From Macrostomum hystrix (Eukaryota; Platyhelminthes; Macrostomidae): a DNA stretch of 64,000 nucleotides. The translations under genes and the position numbers were made by a program. This document shows, piece by piece, positions 11,701 through 21,477 of the stretch. How positions within the stretch are numbered: the first letter of the stretch is position 1; each line of letters opens with the position of its first letter. The DNA lies in the NCBI GenBank assembly GCA_950097015.1, contig CATNEN010000013.1, positions 1-64,000 of the forward strand, given 5' to 3'. The notes under the pieces are model-generated. The model was not told where the DNA came from. It worked only from the letters and a program-made list of their open reading frames with translations, and made no database searches.

Positions 11701-14700
11701 ACTTGTGCAAGTTGAGAGACAGCAGATCTGCCAGAGTGGTCTTTTCATTCATTGAAAACTTGACACCGGTTGCCTGCATTAGTTGCGCCCAGTGACGGTC
11801 TCGGATAGCCGGGTTCTGGAGTTCACTGACAGCTCGCAGGGATGTCATCATGTTCTTCACCTCCTCCTCAACGCCGGTGTACGCATCCCAAGCACGCATT
11901 TCTTTGTCCAGTGCGCGGATGTCTTTGGCAAAGCGCTTGCAGTCCAGGTCCATCTGTTCCACGTTGATCTCTCGCCAGGGCGTTGTCTTCCAGTCCTCAA
12001 TGGAAAAGCGGACTACGAAGATGTAGTCCCAAAGCTGCTTCAGCTGCTTCAGCTCCTTGCGGCACTGCTTCAGTTGCTTGTAATCCGGCACGGGCACCTC
12101 AAACAGACTGGCTGACTCACTGAGCTTCGCCATGCGATTCTCCATGTCTCCAATTTCAAGGTTCTTTGCGTCCATCTCCTCGTACGACTTTGGACACGAG
12201 TATTGGAATGGCCCAATCTTTCGGAACTGCTCTCGGTAGGTGTGCTGCGAAACGTCGAACTCCGCCGCTGTGCGCTTGATCTTCTGGATCTCGTTAGTCT
12301 GCAGCGGGCCCACCTGCTGTTTCACAGTGATGGCAATCTTCTTAGTGTTGTTCCACTTCTCTGGCAGAACTTCCAGCTGGCGGTACACGGAGTCCTCCAT
12401 CTCCTGATTGTAGGTCTTCAGGAGTTCGATCTTCTGCTTGAGTGGCTCAAACATCTCGTCTGTCTCAGCTTGGCGTTCCTTAACGCGCATCAGATAGTGC
12501 ATGACCGCCACCAGTCCATCGTAGTCTCCCTCTTCCAGCTCCTTTGAAAGACCAGCGTCGGTCTCCTTAATGAACTGTTCAAGCTCGTCGAGCGCTCTCG
12601 TGACGCTGTCGATGAGGTGCTGCTTAAACATTAGGGACCACCGCTTGATCTCGTTCAGCAGCGCTTGCTTGAACTTGGACGAATCAATCCTGAACCAAGT
12701 CTCAAACACAACAGTCCGGTCGATCTTCTCGACCTCTTCGTAGATGGTCTCATAGTTGTCGATCTGCTCCTTGAACTGCTCCAGCGTCGGCTTGCTCTCC
12801 GGGACGCCATCCTCGGCATGCGCGTCGATCTCCTCGGGTGTGAGGACGTGGCCGTACTTAAGGAACTGGTTCTTGAACTCTTCGCGATCCTCGACCCACA
12901 AGTACGCGTAGGTGTCGAAGCTGCTCTTGTACTCCATGGCCTTCTGCATGATGCGCTCCACCCGTTCCATAATCTCGGTACGCACTGCCTGGAGCTCGTC
13001 ATTGTCCTCCATTTCCTGTTGATAATGCTCGTGTCCTCTGTGTGCAGCCAGACGTGGGATGTATGACGCCTGGCGGTAGATGTCCGTTGTGATGCTGTCC
13101 ATCAGTTCGAAGAAGCCGTCCGCTTGTTCCTTGTCCAGCGACGGGTCGAAGACCAGGTTGGGCCGCTTCAGCTCCATAAAGGCCATAAAGAGCGGCGTGT
13201 TGCCCTGCCTGTCGGCTGTCTGATCGCGCAGGAAGTTCAATGAGCACATGATGAGTGTGATGAACTCATCCAGAACCTTGTCGTCCACGTAGTCGACGTA
13301 CGCTTTTCCACTCGTCACTGCCATCCGTGGCCTTGAACAGTTCGAGGTTCTCTTTGAGCAAGGCGTGAATCTTCTGTCCCTGTTCAGAGATCTCGTTCTT
13401 TCGCTTCTCCAGTCGATCTTTCCGGTCGTCCAAGTTCAGCAAAGTCTCATGCTTGCCCTCCTTGCGCTCGAACAGAGGTGACTTGTGCCAAGTGCTCATC
13501 AGCTTGACAATCTGCTCCACATTCTCCTTGGTGTGCACCACTCGCTTCTGAAGGTCGTGGACCATTTCCTTTACCTCTTCGATGTAAGCCTTGACTACAA
13601 TGCGGAGAGATGCATGAAGCTTTGGGTTTGAATCGTAAATTTTCGTGGATTTTATTATCAAAAGTGAATGCACTAATGGCGATGCTTACTCTCGCCCTTC
13701 CAGTTCAGGCTGGTCTCAGCTTGTTGCAGCTTGGCATCGATTTCGGCCAGCTGGCCCTCAATTAGCGGCATCTCCACCTCGAGCGTGTTCTCGCGCACGT
13801 AGTTGTACCACTGCACCGTCATGTTCAGGTTGATGATGTGCTCACGGAGCATATCGTTCTTAGAGTAGAGGTCCTCGGCCGCCGCCGGCGCCACCTCATT
13901 CGGCTTATTGTCCTCTGGAGCCGTGTCGGAGCGCAGGTGCAGGTACTTCACCTCGCGCAGGACCGCAATAAGCTGCGAGAATTCATTTCGAGTTCAATTG
14001 CTTTCTTGCTCTAATAATATGAGAATTCTTCTGTTTGTCGGGTGAGCAGGCTTGATAGAAAAACTGACTTACCTTGGGGTCAAAATTAACAGCAATTAGC
14101 TTAGTCGCCTGGTCGCGAACAATCAGCGGCTGGCTGAGATTCTCAGCACAGTTCTGGTCCACACCGCTGACCCATTCCTGGAAGGCTCGGCTCTGGAACC
14201 TGTATTGCAGCATAGCAAGTAGTTAGTTGTGTGAAAATTCAAGGTCAAATTGAGCATGATCCTTTCGCTAAACCAACTCACTCGTCCAGAAGCTGCAGCA
14301 GCTGTTCGTACTTCTTCTTGATGAGCTGCGCATCCTCGCTTTCGATTGCCCTGCAATGATTGGTCACAGTAATTATCTAGTGATGCTGTTCAATTGGTTT
14401 CTGTATAGCGCTCAAAACGCAATGTGATAAATGTCTGTTTTATTTAGCATCTACATCAATGTGAACTTTGTAGTACATACAAAAATCACGGCACTCAAAA
14501 AAGTGAAAAAAAAGGAACACTTGGTGATCGTTCTTTGAAACTCGACATTCCGGTTTGAGCAGGCCAAGCTATGTGATTCGGAGCTATTCTGGTATCATGA
14601 TAACATGAGCAATCTGGTGTGAGTTTCCCGCAGCAGACCTCTCCATTAGCCAGTGCTGGCAGTAGCGCACAGGCATGTGAATTTCGCTGGCAGACTGGTC

Positions 14701-17700
14701 CAGACTGCAATACAACAGTGCGCGTTGTCAGCTTTCAGAAATGTCCTTACAGCGTGCTAATTTCCGTGGGCTCAGCATGCAATAAGCGGGTCTGGGCTAG
14801 CTTGGTACGAGCGTAAATCAATATTAGGAAATTTGCCTGCCGATTGCAGTTAAACAAATCAATCATGCGCTAATGATTATTATGAATTGTATTCAAGAAG
14901 CTATTGTTAAAGCATCAGACTAGAATCCAGCGTTAGAAAATATGTTTAATTCGGCTAATGGTTAAACAGCTTTGGCTTAGGCTGCCTGTTTGGCTACTCA
15001 CCGCTCCAGGGCACTGAAAGTGGAACAAAATTAAAACAAAATGTTGTGCGCACTGTTTCAAACAAAATATTCTAGGCTCGTAGAATGCATATTTGGGTTG
15101 GGTGCACTGAAGGCGCGTTTGGAAAAACTCACCAGAAAGAAAAAATCAAACAAAAAGTACAAAAATTTACGAGAAAAAGCCATAAAGTTTTTTCCCCTGA
15201 ATTTTGAAATGTCATCTCAGGTGGGATGAAGATTCGACACTTCACGTAGCAAAATTGAAGGCTATTTAGCTTGATATAGTACATCGGATTTTGGTACTGA
15301 CCCTCTAATGAAAAAGGTAATTAAAGGTATTTAGGCGAGAAAATGCAGCAAAACAAGCAAACAAATATAAGCCATTGATTCTCTATCAAATAACAAGCAG
15401 ATAGCTGTAGCTCTTACTTAACGTAGTCACATTTGCAGTTCCTGAATAATATATAGACAGTTTATTCAATATGACCTTGGCTCAATATTTGTTTGGTTAG
15501 CAAACAAAAAAGGTCACTTAATTAAGAACTTAATTAATTATTACTGTTTGACATGACGGAGAAAGTTTAGCTGCCCAGTCCAATGCAAATATTTACTCAC
15601 GGGTGCTCAACATGCTTCAGATTGTCCATGGGAGCCGTGATTCGCTGTCTGAGCTCGACAGCCCACTTCAGCCGGCCCGTGACCTGCGGCACATTCTTGT
15701 GCACCGTGGCAAAGCCCGTCTCCTCGATGCGCTTGATCTGCCAGTCGTAGATCTCCTTGGCGTTGTCCATCTCCTTGTCCAGCATCTTGATTAGCAGCGG
15801 GTACTTCTGATCGAACTCGGCCTTGATCAGCGGCCGCTCAACCAGAGTCGAGAGAATGTCGATCAGCTGAAATTTTTCAAACATTCCATTCGAATCAGCA
15901 ATAGAAACGAAGATGCCTACTCACATCAGTAGTGTTCATCAAATCGAGTTTCAATTTTTAACGAGATTCGAAAGAAACAAACTCAAGACAGTGCATCCTT
16001 GCCGCTGCGACTCACCCTGAAGGCTGACTCTGGCCCTGAGCAGTCGTCAAAGGCCTGGCACACTATGGAGGCCAACCGTCTGTCGGTGTCCACAATCTGC
16101 TGGTGGAAGTGGTTGTAGTCGTCTAGGAACTCCTTGTTTAGAGGGTCCAGGACGTCGTAAGTCTTGTCACTGAACACCTTGTAGTGATTGTTGAACTCCT
16201 CGAAGATGTCTACAGTCAGCTTGCTGAGGCCACGGCCCTTCATGCCGCCATACTCGACCTTCTCGAGCTTCAGGAACTCGACCGCTGTGTCCATGATGTC
16301 GGCGACCATTGTGACGCGCTCCACAAAGGCGTCGTAGCGGGCAAACACCAGCGTGTTGGCAAAGTCCCACTCCATCGGCTCTCCCTCCTTGAAGTACTCC
16401 TTCACTTTTCCTCTGTACTCCTCGAATGTGTTCTTGAAAGTGCGCAGAATTGTCAGGGCCTTCTTAACTTTGTTGACCGTCTCTTCGACTTCACCTTTGA
16501 AGACTTCGCTCGGGTCCAGGAAATCACGACACTGGGAAGAGTTAAGTTATTTAGATCGTTTAAATTTAATACAAATTCGAGTATGACTCATGAGGAAAAA
16601 ATCTACATAGCCATGGTGTTCGTACTTAATACTCGTCGCTATTCATCCATTCCCTTACCGTCTTGATGAAGAGGTTGCAGATCTCCTGCAGCAGGACGAT
16701 AATTCTGGCCGGCACGCGGTAGTAGCGGCTGTTGGCCCAGATCAGGCACAGCACGTGGAACACCGGCCCAATCTGCTTCTGGCATTCGTCGAATTCCGCC
16801 TGCTCCAGGTCGGACAGGAAGTCGTTCAGTGGCTTCAGGTGCAGGCTAATATCCTGGGCCTCGTGAAGGGCCGCCACCACGCTGCGGAACATGTCTTTGA
16901 ATGGCGGCGAGTACGAGCTGCTGACGGCCTCCAGGATGTGGCCCATCTTCTGCACTTTGCTGCTTGTCAGCTTGAATTTAGTAAACAGAAAGGCTTATGG
17001 TCGCTTCAACTCACGAATGCTTCGTGAAAGCAATTCAGAAGCAGAAAAAAAGTTTACCCACCTGCTCGTACACATACTCCAGATTCGAGGACTTCCTGCT
17101 CCAGAAGTTGATCTCCGTAGCCGGCAGGGGATTCTTTCCCTCCAGCAGCTCCTGCGCCGAGTCCTTTTTCAGGATCTCGTGAATCTGGTGTGTCCACTCG
17201 ATCACCACCGTCTCGATGGCGTAGATCAAACTCCAGTCAATCTCTGACGCGGCCTTTGGTAGCCTGGAGGAAAGTAAGCAAAGTAAAGCATTCTAAGTAT
17301 ACTTGCATCTTGCCTAGATACCAACGATTCAATAACTTACTCTATATCGGCCTCTGGCTCGCCTTCCTCAGTAGGTGGGCCGGATTTTTTCAGCTTTTCG
17401 TTCACTTCGTCAATCTTTTCTCCTCCAACAGGCATTGGAAGGTGCGTCTTTCCTTGAGAATGGCCAAGAATCACTTCAGTGTGCTGTTTTAGCTGATGAA
17501 TCTGCTTGATGATGTCTTGCGAGACAACATAGGGCCAGGCTCCGTTGTTTTTCTCGTTTGAAAGCACTGGGAGGAGAACCTGAGGGTGTCACGCCGGTGA
17601 TAGTAAATATTTTAGAATACTGATGCTTGATAAAAGTGTTGAATACATTTAAACACGAAGGCAAAATTTTTTCGAGACTTGGAGCTTTATGAGTAAAAAT

Positions 17701-18166
17701 ATTGTTTTACGTCAGCAAGAACAAATAAAAAGCAAAAAATTAAATAGGCACAATACAGGATGGTGTTCTTTTTTTAAAGTAAAGATTTTTTTTTACTAAG
17801 TCTTACCTCATCAACAAAGCCAGCGAACTGGTCAAGTGGATTGTATGACAAATCGCCATAAGTCAGAACTTTCGCCATTTGAGCATCCTTTCCGATGGCT
17901 TCCTTTCCTTTCCTGAAGAAGAAGCAGCCTTTTGACTTGAGGAGGTTTGGGGTGCTGTATTGCGCTTGCAGTGCTCCCGAAGGAGTGGAGATAATAAAAA
18001 GCTGCATGTTGTCGTTCTTGTCCAAAAAGTCGTGGATTATGATGCGCTGATCCTCTAATTGATACATTTTCTGCCACCGGTCTCCCTTAGCCATACGTAG
18101 TGTTTTTAACACATAGTCAGCCAAGAACAAGACTCGTTTGTCTTCTATTTCAAGTTCACTCGCCAT
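1449..18166 (-). CDS. Axonemal outer-arm dynein heavy chain, beta type (DNAH9/11/17-like)
   Basis: This gene encodes the ATP-driven motor heavy chain of outer dynein arms in motile cilia or flagella. The protein order is complete along the minus strand: an N-terminal tail starting [24 protein letters not shown], tail and linker (11.6-18.2 kb), AAA1 with P-loop GPAGTGKTE split by an intron (about 10.2-10.3 kb), AAA2 P-loop GNAGTGKS (about 9.3 kb), AAA3 P-loop GGAGTGKS (about 7.7 kb), AAA4 P-loop [10 protein letters not shown] (about 6.45 kb), stalk with an MTBD-like [14 protein letters not shown] (about 5.25 kb), AAA5-AAA6, and a C-terminal domain ending [27 protein letters not shown]-like. 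The start and end match the DNAH9/11/17 subfamily. Clear introns are short: 10220-10313, 9825-9912, 7784-8401 and 6875-7066. The frame is interrupted by many apparent 1-nt indels downstream of about 13.3 kb. The locus is therefore either a functional gene with sequence errors or a decaying copy. Confidence 0.9.
2799..6874 (-). pseudogene. Dynein AAA4-stalk-AAA5-AAA6 region, heavily frame-broken
   Basis: The exon begins GLLFTLPE after the acceptor at 6875. AAA4 is still readable ([77 protein letters not shown]), but from about 6000 down to 2799 no frame stays open for more than about 130 codons. Fragments of the stalk, MTBD ([28 protein letters not shown]), AAA5 and AAA6 ([17 protein letters not shown]) appear in order in changing frames. 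Near 2830 the expected ANLHKALDNFNQDTLEM is altered by substitutions as well as indels. No intron with consensus sites explains the shifts. This may be unpolished assembly or real decay. Confidence 0.7.
7067..7783 (-). CDS. Dynein AAA3 exon, with frame breaks
   Basis: This exon starts [23 protein letters not shown] and encodes AAA3. In the frame restored over 7655-7712 it reads [18 protein letters not shown], the AAA3 P-loop. It then gives [58 protein letters not shown] (the Walker B region), and after another shift near 7190 [31 protein letters not shown]. Frame changes are needed near 7712, 7655, 7545 and 7190. The exon ends at donor GTAAAA, 7061-7066. Confidence 0.72.
8153..8216. repeat. 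CTG/CAG-rich tract in a dynein intron
   Basis: The intron between 7784 and 8401 contains two blocks of imperfect CTG/TTG triplets (about 8153-8174 and 8193-8212). It is simple sequence with no sign of coding use. Confidence 0.7.
8402..9824 (-). CDS. Dynein AAA2 exon, with frame breaks
   Basis: This exon begins [17 protein letters not shown] and contains the AAA2 P-loop [10 protein letters not shown], followed by [33 protein letters not shown] and [15 protein letters not shown], all typical of this module. Apparent single-base insertions lie near 9493, 9243 and 8755. Removing one base at each joins the three open stretches without loss. The exon ends at donor GTATGA, 8396-8401. Confidence 0.75.
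9913..10219 (-). CDS. Dynein AAA1 exon (catalytic ATPase site)
   Basis: This exon continues the P-loop begun in the previous exon ([19 protein letters not shown]), so the main catalytic Walker A of the motor is split by a 94-bp intron. It then carries [33 protein letters not shown], which includes the Walker B region CFDEFNRI, and ends FITMNPG at a GTAAGT donor. These are the most conserved axonemal dynein motifs, and all key residues are intact. Confidence 0.85.
10314..13633 (-). CDS. Dynein tail/linker exon (exon 11), with frame breaks
   Basis: One long exon encodes the distal tail and linker ([18 protein letters not shown] through to [24 protein letters not shown]). Most of it is open, with 566- and 316-codon stretches. 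Four apparent 1-nt indels interrupt it: a run of four T at 13304-13307, the CTTCTTCC at 11641-11648, a missing base near 10663, and an extra base in the T run at 10623-10627. Restoring the frame at each recovers family sequence, for example [14 protein letters not shown] and [14 protein letters not shown]. The 5' boundary is odd: phase demands an acceptor just before 13633, where the strand reads ...TTTACG rather than ...CAG. The acceptor may itself have lost a base. The exon ends at the donor GTAAGC, 10308-10313. Confidence 0.7.
13690..18166 (-). CDS. Dynein heavy chain exons 1-10 (N-terminal tail), phase-consistent model
   Basis: Exons read from the sequence, minus strand: 18166-17807, 17579-17341, 17263-17062, 16970-16659, 16531-16016, 15866-15601, 15013-15002, 14350-14282, 14199-14073 and 13972-13690. 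All have GT donors and AG acceptors, and the reading phase carries through every junction, giving 2186 coding bases with no frame break. The start ATG at 18166 gives the family's usual N-terminus (VLKTLR...RWQK...DFLDK...[18 protein letters not shown]). This part forms the dimerisation and intermediate-chain-binding tail. The intron between 14351 and 15001 and the one between 15014 and 15600 are AT-rich and hold nothing else recognisable. Confidence 0.8.
15002..15013 (-). CDS. 12-nt micro-exon of the dynein gene
   Basis: On the minus strand the twelve bases TGCCCTGGAGCG are preceded by a pyrimidine-rich tract ending TTTCAG and followed by the perfect donor GTGAGT. The upstream exon ends in phase 2 (CAC CC) and the downstream exon at 14350 starts with one completing base, so inclusion gives the uninterrupted peptide [23 protein letters not shown]. 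Skipping it also keeps phase (12 is a multiple of 3), so it could be alternatively spliced. Confidence 0.65.
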
Positions 18167-19230
18167 GTTTCACACTTGCTGGATAAAGGTGAAACGGCGA
18201 AAAGATGAGCAAAACTCCGAGTTTCGACTCGCAAAATTGTTTGGTTATGCGACTTTGAAAAATCGTAATATCTATAACAACACCATTGACAGCAAATGTT
18301 AAAACAAAACTGAATAGTTTGTTTTAAAAAATGTGGTCCTACATGCTATGGGCACAATTTTCGGAGAAACAAAACAAATTTTATAATTTTATAATTACTT
18401 AAGACTTATAATAAACTATCCGATTTCAACGATTGATTGCCTTTGACAACGAGAATTGTGTAGTGTTGAGTTGAACTACAGCCTAGTAATGAAAAGTTCT
18501 ATTTTAAGCATAAGTCCTTAAGTGCTGTCTGACCTTATTTCAAAGTTTCAGTAAGCGTTGCACGGTGCTCTGGCTTGTATATGTATGTCAATCTGTTCAG
18601 GAATATAAAATATTCCTGCAGGCACAGTGGCTTGTGATACCTATCTTTATATATTTGTACTCACTTGTAGTGGTACTTAAATTAATAACATTTACAGTAT
18701 GAATTTTATTAGCTTAAGCCTTCTGGCCCTGGTTTATATATATTGTCAAGAGACTATAAAAATATATGGAGCAGGTATGTTTGTCTTCATTTTTATAAAT
18801 ATTTATAGATTTTTTTAATTCTATCACTAGCTAGCTTTTGTCATTTGTCATTGTACTTAAAATCTGAACTCTGTCACGGTGACTGCACTGACTAGGCCAC
18901 TGTGCGACCATAATTTAGTTTGAAGACCTTGCCTATTTGCCTCTTTAGTATCAGATTCATAATGAAAGAAGAGGTAATATTTAGTTTAATTAAATAAAAT
19001 TAAATATCTTCAAATGTATTTATTTAGGCCTACTACTTTACCATTTAATATTTAATACCAGCTAGGCCTATAGGAAATTTACATATGTATAGCCTATAAC
19101 CTGCAGTCCAAAGGAAGTAAAGCACCAGCTTATGATAAAAAGTATTTTTATAACCACTTCTCTATTCAACATTTGCCAAAATGGTCATTTGAATTTCTAC
19201 ATGTTTGTCTACTTTGATAATCTAGAAAGG
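18167..19230. other. Upstream flank of the dynein gene
   Basis: AT-rich DNA holding the presumed dynein promoter. I see no TATA box in a convincing position, no other gene and no array. Confidence 0.4.
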
Positions 19231-19238
19231 CTCATATT

Positions 19239-20662
19239 GGCGATCTTTCGGTTTCCTGCTCTAAATTATTTAAACTCTTTTTTTCTAACTTTTCAAAGTT
19301 GTTCAGGTAAAGTTCAAGGTAAGTAAAATATTATGTTAATTATTAATTAGACTGGATAGTAGTGGGTGATTCAGTATCTCTAGGATGTTGCTAAAGTGAT
19401 GTTCAGGGAAAGCTTGATGCCACATGAACTCCTGCAGGTAAGTTTCAAACAGGTTGTCGCTTGTTCCATGCATCGCTCAAAATTTGGCTTTACAATTCCC
19501 CCACATTCCCTCAACAGTATTTGTGTGAGCTGCTGGGTTGTTAGGGTCCCAGAAGTGCAATGACAGTCAGGTGATTGGCCAATGTGTTATAGGCAGCCCA
19601 TTGGTCCATAATTATGCTTGTTCCTGAGAGCATGGTCTGGCTGATTATGGGCATAAGGCTGTTGGCTGAGCAATTGGGAACAACAGCCAATGAGCACATA
19701 ACATGCGCAACCTCCCAAATCTTAGCTGGCCATGCGACTTAGTTTTTGCTCTATTCACAACTTAGTTTGCTCTCATTTGCGACTTAGTTCGTTTCATTGC
19801 TCTATTTACGACTTAGTTTGCTCTCATTTGCTCTCTTTTTCTCTCCCCTTTTTCCTTTTCTTCATGCCTTCCTTTTTTGTCCCTTGGTCCCCCCTTTGAT
19901 TTTTTTGCGCTTGGTCAATTGGTTTTTGCGTCTTACCTTGATTGGCCCTCGTTTCACCCAGCTGGTTCAGCCGGGTCGGCTGGGTGTTGCGCATGTATGA
20001 ATGAGCAGCAACCTGTACCTCTCTCAACCATTCCAAGCACCAATGACCTTCGTGGTACTGGCCCTGATGGTACTTGTGGTGTATAAATTTGGACTCATCA
20101 ATTCATCAACTCATCAACCACCCAGCTACATTGGATGATCCAGCAGGTACATGGCGCAAATGTTGCGGATGAAATTCAGCCAATCTACCACAGTTTCACA
20201 TCCGATTTGCACCTCTGTCCTAATGTCTTCAGCCCTCAAGATCTTTGACCAGAAATAGATGATGTCGATAATCTGGATCAGTGACAGATGGCTCCCTTCA
20301 AAAAAGGAGCCTTTTCGAATTGAATGGTGCCTCTTGCACTGCTTGCAGGACCAGCGCCAGCCATCGATGGAGTCCTCACCAAGATGTCACTGAAGTGACA
20401 TAGCAATGTCACAGGTCTCGCAATTCTTGCTAGTCGCAAGCAGGTGGTGCCTCGCCATCCAACGCATCGCCTCATCAAAATTGGGCACCAATGCAACTAG
20501 TCCTCGATGTTTGACATCAATGTCACACAGAACTATGCTGTTGAGGACTTTGGCGACTGGGACAATGGTCTGTGGCGCAGGAGGTCGACCAGCCATTCTG
20601 GCAGTAGCTGAAAAGTAAAAAAAAGTGTTAAAAAATGTAGAGCTGGAAACCGAAAGATCGCC
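19239..20662 (-). mobile_element. Merlin-type (IS1595/ISXO2-like) DNA transposon, decayed
   Basis: Terminal inverted repeats of about 24 bp begin GGCGATCTTTCGGTTTCC at 19239 and its complement ends at 20662. The arms differ by one or two bases. They are flanked by a perfect 8-bp target duplication, CTCATATT (19231-19238 and 20663-20670), the duplication size known for Merlin elements. The interior encodes, on the minus strand, remnants of an ISXO2-like transposase. About 350 bp in the middle (roughly 19750-20120) shows no transposase similarity and contains degenerate repeats of a CTTAGTTTGCTCTCATTTG type, which suggests an internal replacement or insertion. The element is 1424 bp. Confidence 0.85.
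19385..20596 (-). pseudogene. Merlin transposase pseudogene
   Basis: Read 5' to 3' on the minus strand, it starts MAGRPPAPQTIVPV. It passes a zinc-ribbon-like CETCD...WSCKQCKRHHS pair, then RKGSFFEGSHLSLIQIIDIIYFW and CETVVDWLNFIRNICAMYLLD, which is the ISXO2/Merlin N-terminal pattern. After a divergent gap come AKIWEVAHV..., GTSIIMDQWAAYNTL (second catalytic Asp region) and, after one frameshift near the TAA at 19550, NPAAHTNTVEGMWGN (third catalytic Glu region) with NLFETYLQEFMWHQAF. An in-frame TAA after SLQ (about 20390), the frameshift and a TGA after KAKF mark it as inactive. The first catalytic Asp segment is missing with the replaced middle. Confidence 0.8.
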
Positions 20663-20670
20663 CTCATATT

Positions 20671-21477
20671 AGCTTCACATTTTGCCCCCTTTTTACTCTA
20701 TCATTGTTCTATCATACATTAGCTTCTAAGCTACCAATAATGAAATTGTTATCTATAGACTGTTAGTCAACATTATTTTGCAAACAGATCTATTTGCTGT
20801 TATTCAAAGAAAAATAATGCTTTATTTGTCAACTGTGAAATTTAGTTTAATGGACTAAATAAATTTTAACAATGGGTTGAAAATTGTTTATAAACATAGC
20901 ATATAGCTACTAATTTTGTTAATAAACAAAATTTCTACTCAATGGCTTGCATTTTATAGAGTTCTGTCTCTCTTTTATGTTTGCTTTCCTTTTTTCAATC
21001 TTTTTATTTGTTTGTATGGGTTATATTTAGTGTGTTATCTAATATGTTTTGGATTTGCCATTAATCTATATTTTTTGTTTAGGCAGGAAAAAACTGTTTT
21101 GTACACATGATTTAATTTTAAATAATACTAAAATTACACACTATTATTGACTTATAGAGTTTAATATAGCAGCTTGGCCTATATAGCTTAAATCAAGTTT
21201 TTACAAGTGATGGATTGGATAGCTTTTTGCTTAATGTAACTATTAAGAAGAATCTGTTTAAAATTCGACTGAAAGTATCATTATTTATTTGAGTTTGTAA
21301 TATTTGCTTTCATTTGTACTAGAATAGCATTATAGTTTTCATTTCAATGGCATTATTGATATGACAAATATTATATTCCACCAAATTTCAGAGACCTGAC
21401 TAGCTGCTATCTGCATTTTCATCAAATTCAAATCTCACTTCTCTGCTAAAGCTGTAAATTTAAATCAGCATTGTAAA
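20671..21477. other. AT-rich upstream region of the CEPT1-like gene
   Basis: No coding signal, repeat array or recognisable element is visible. It presumably includes the promoter of the downstream plus-strand gene. Confidence 0.4.
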
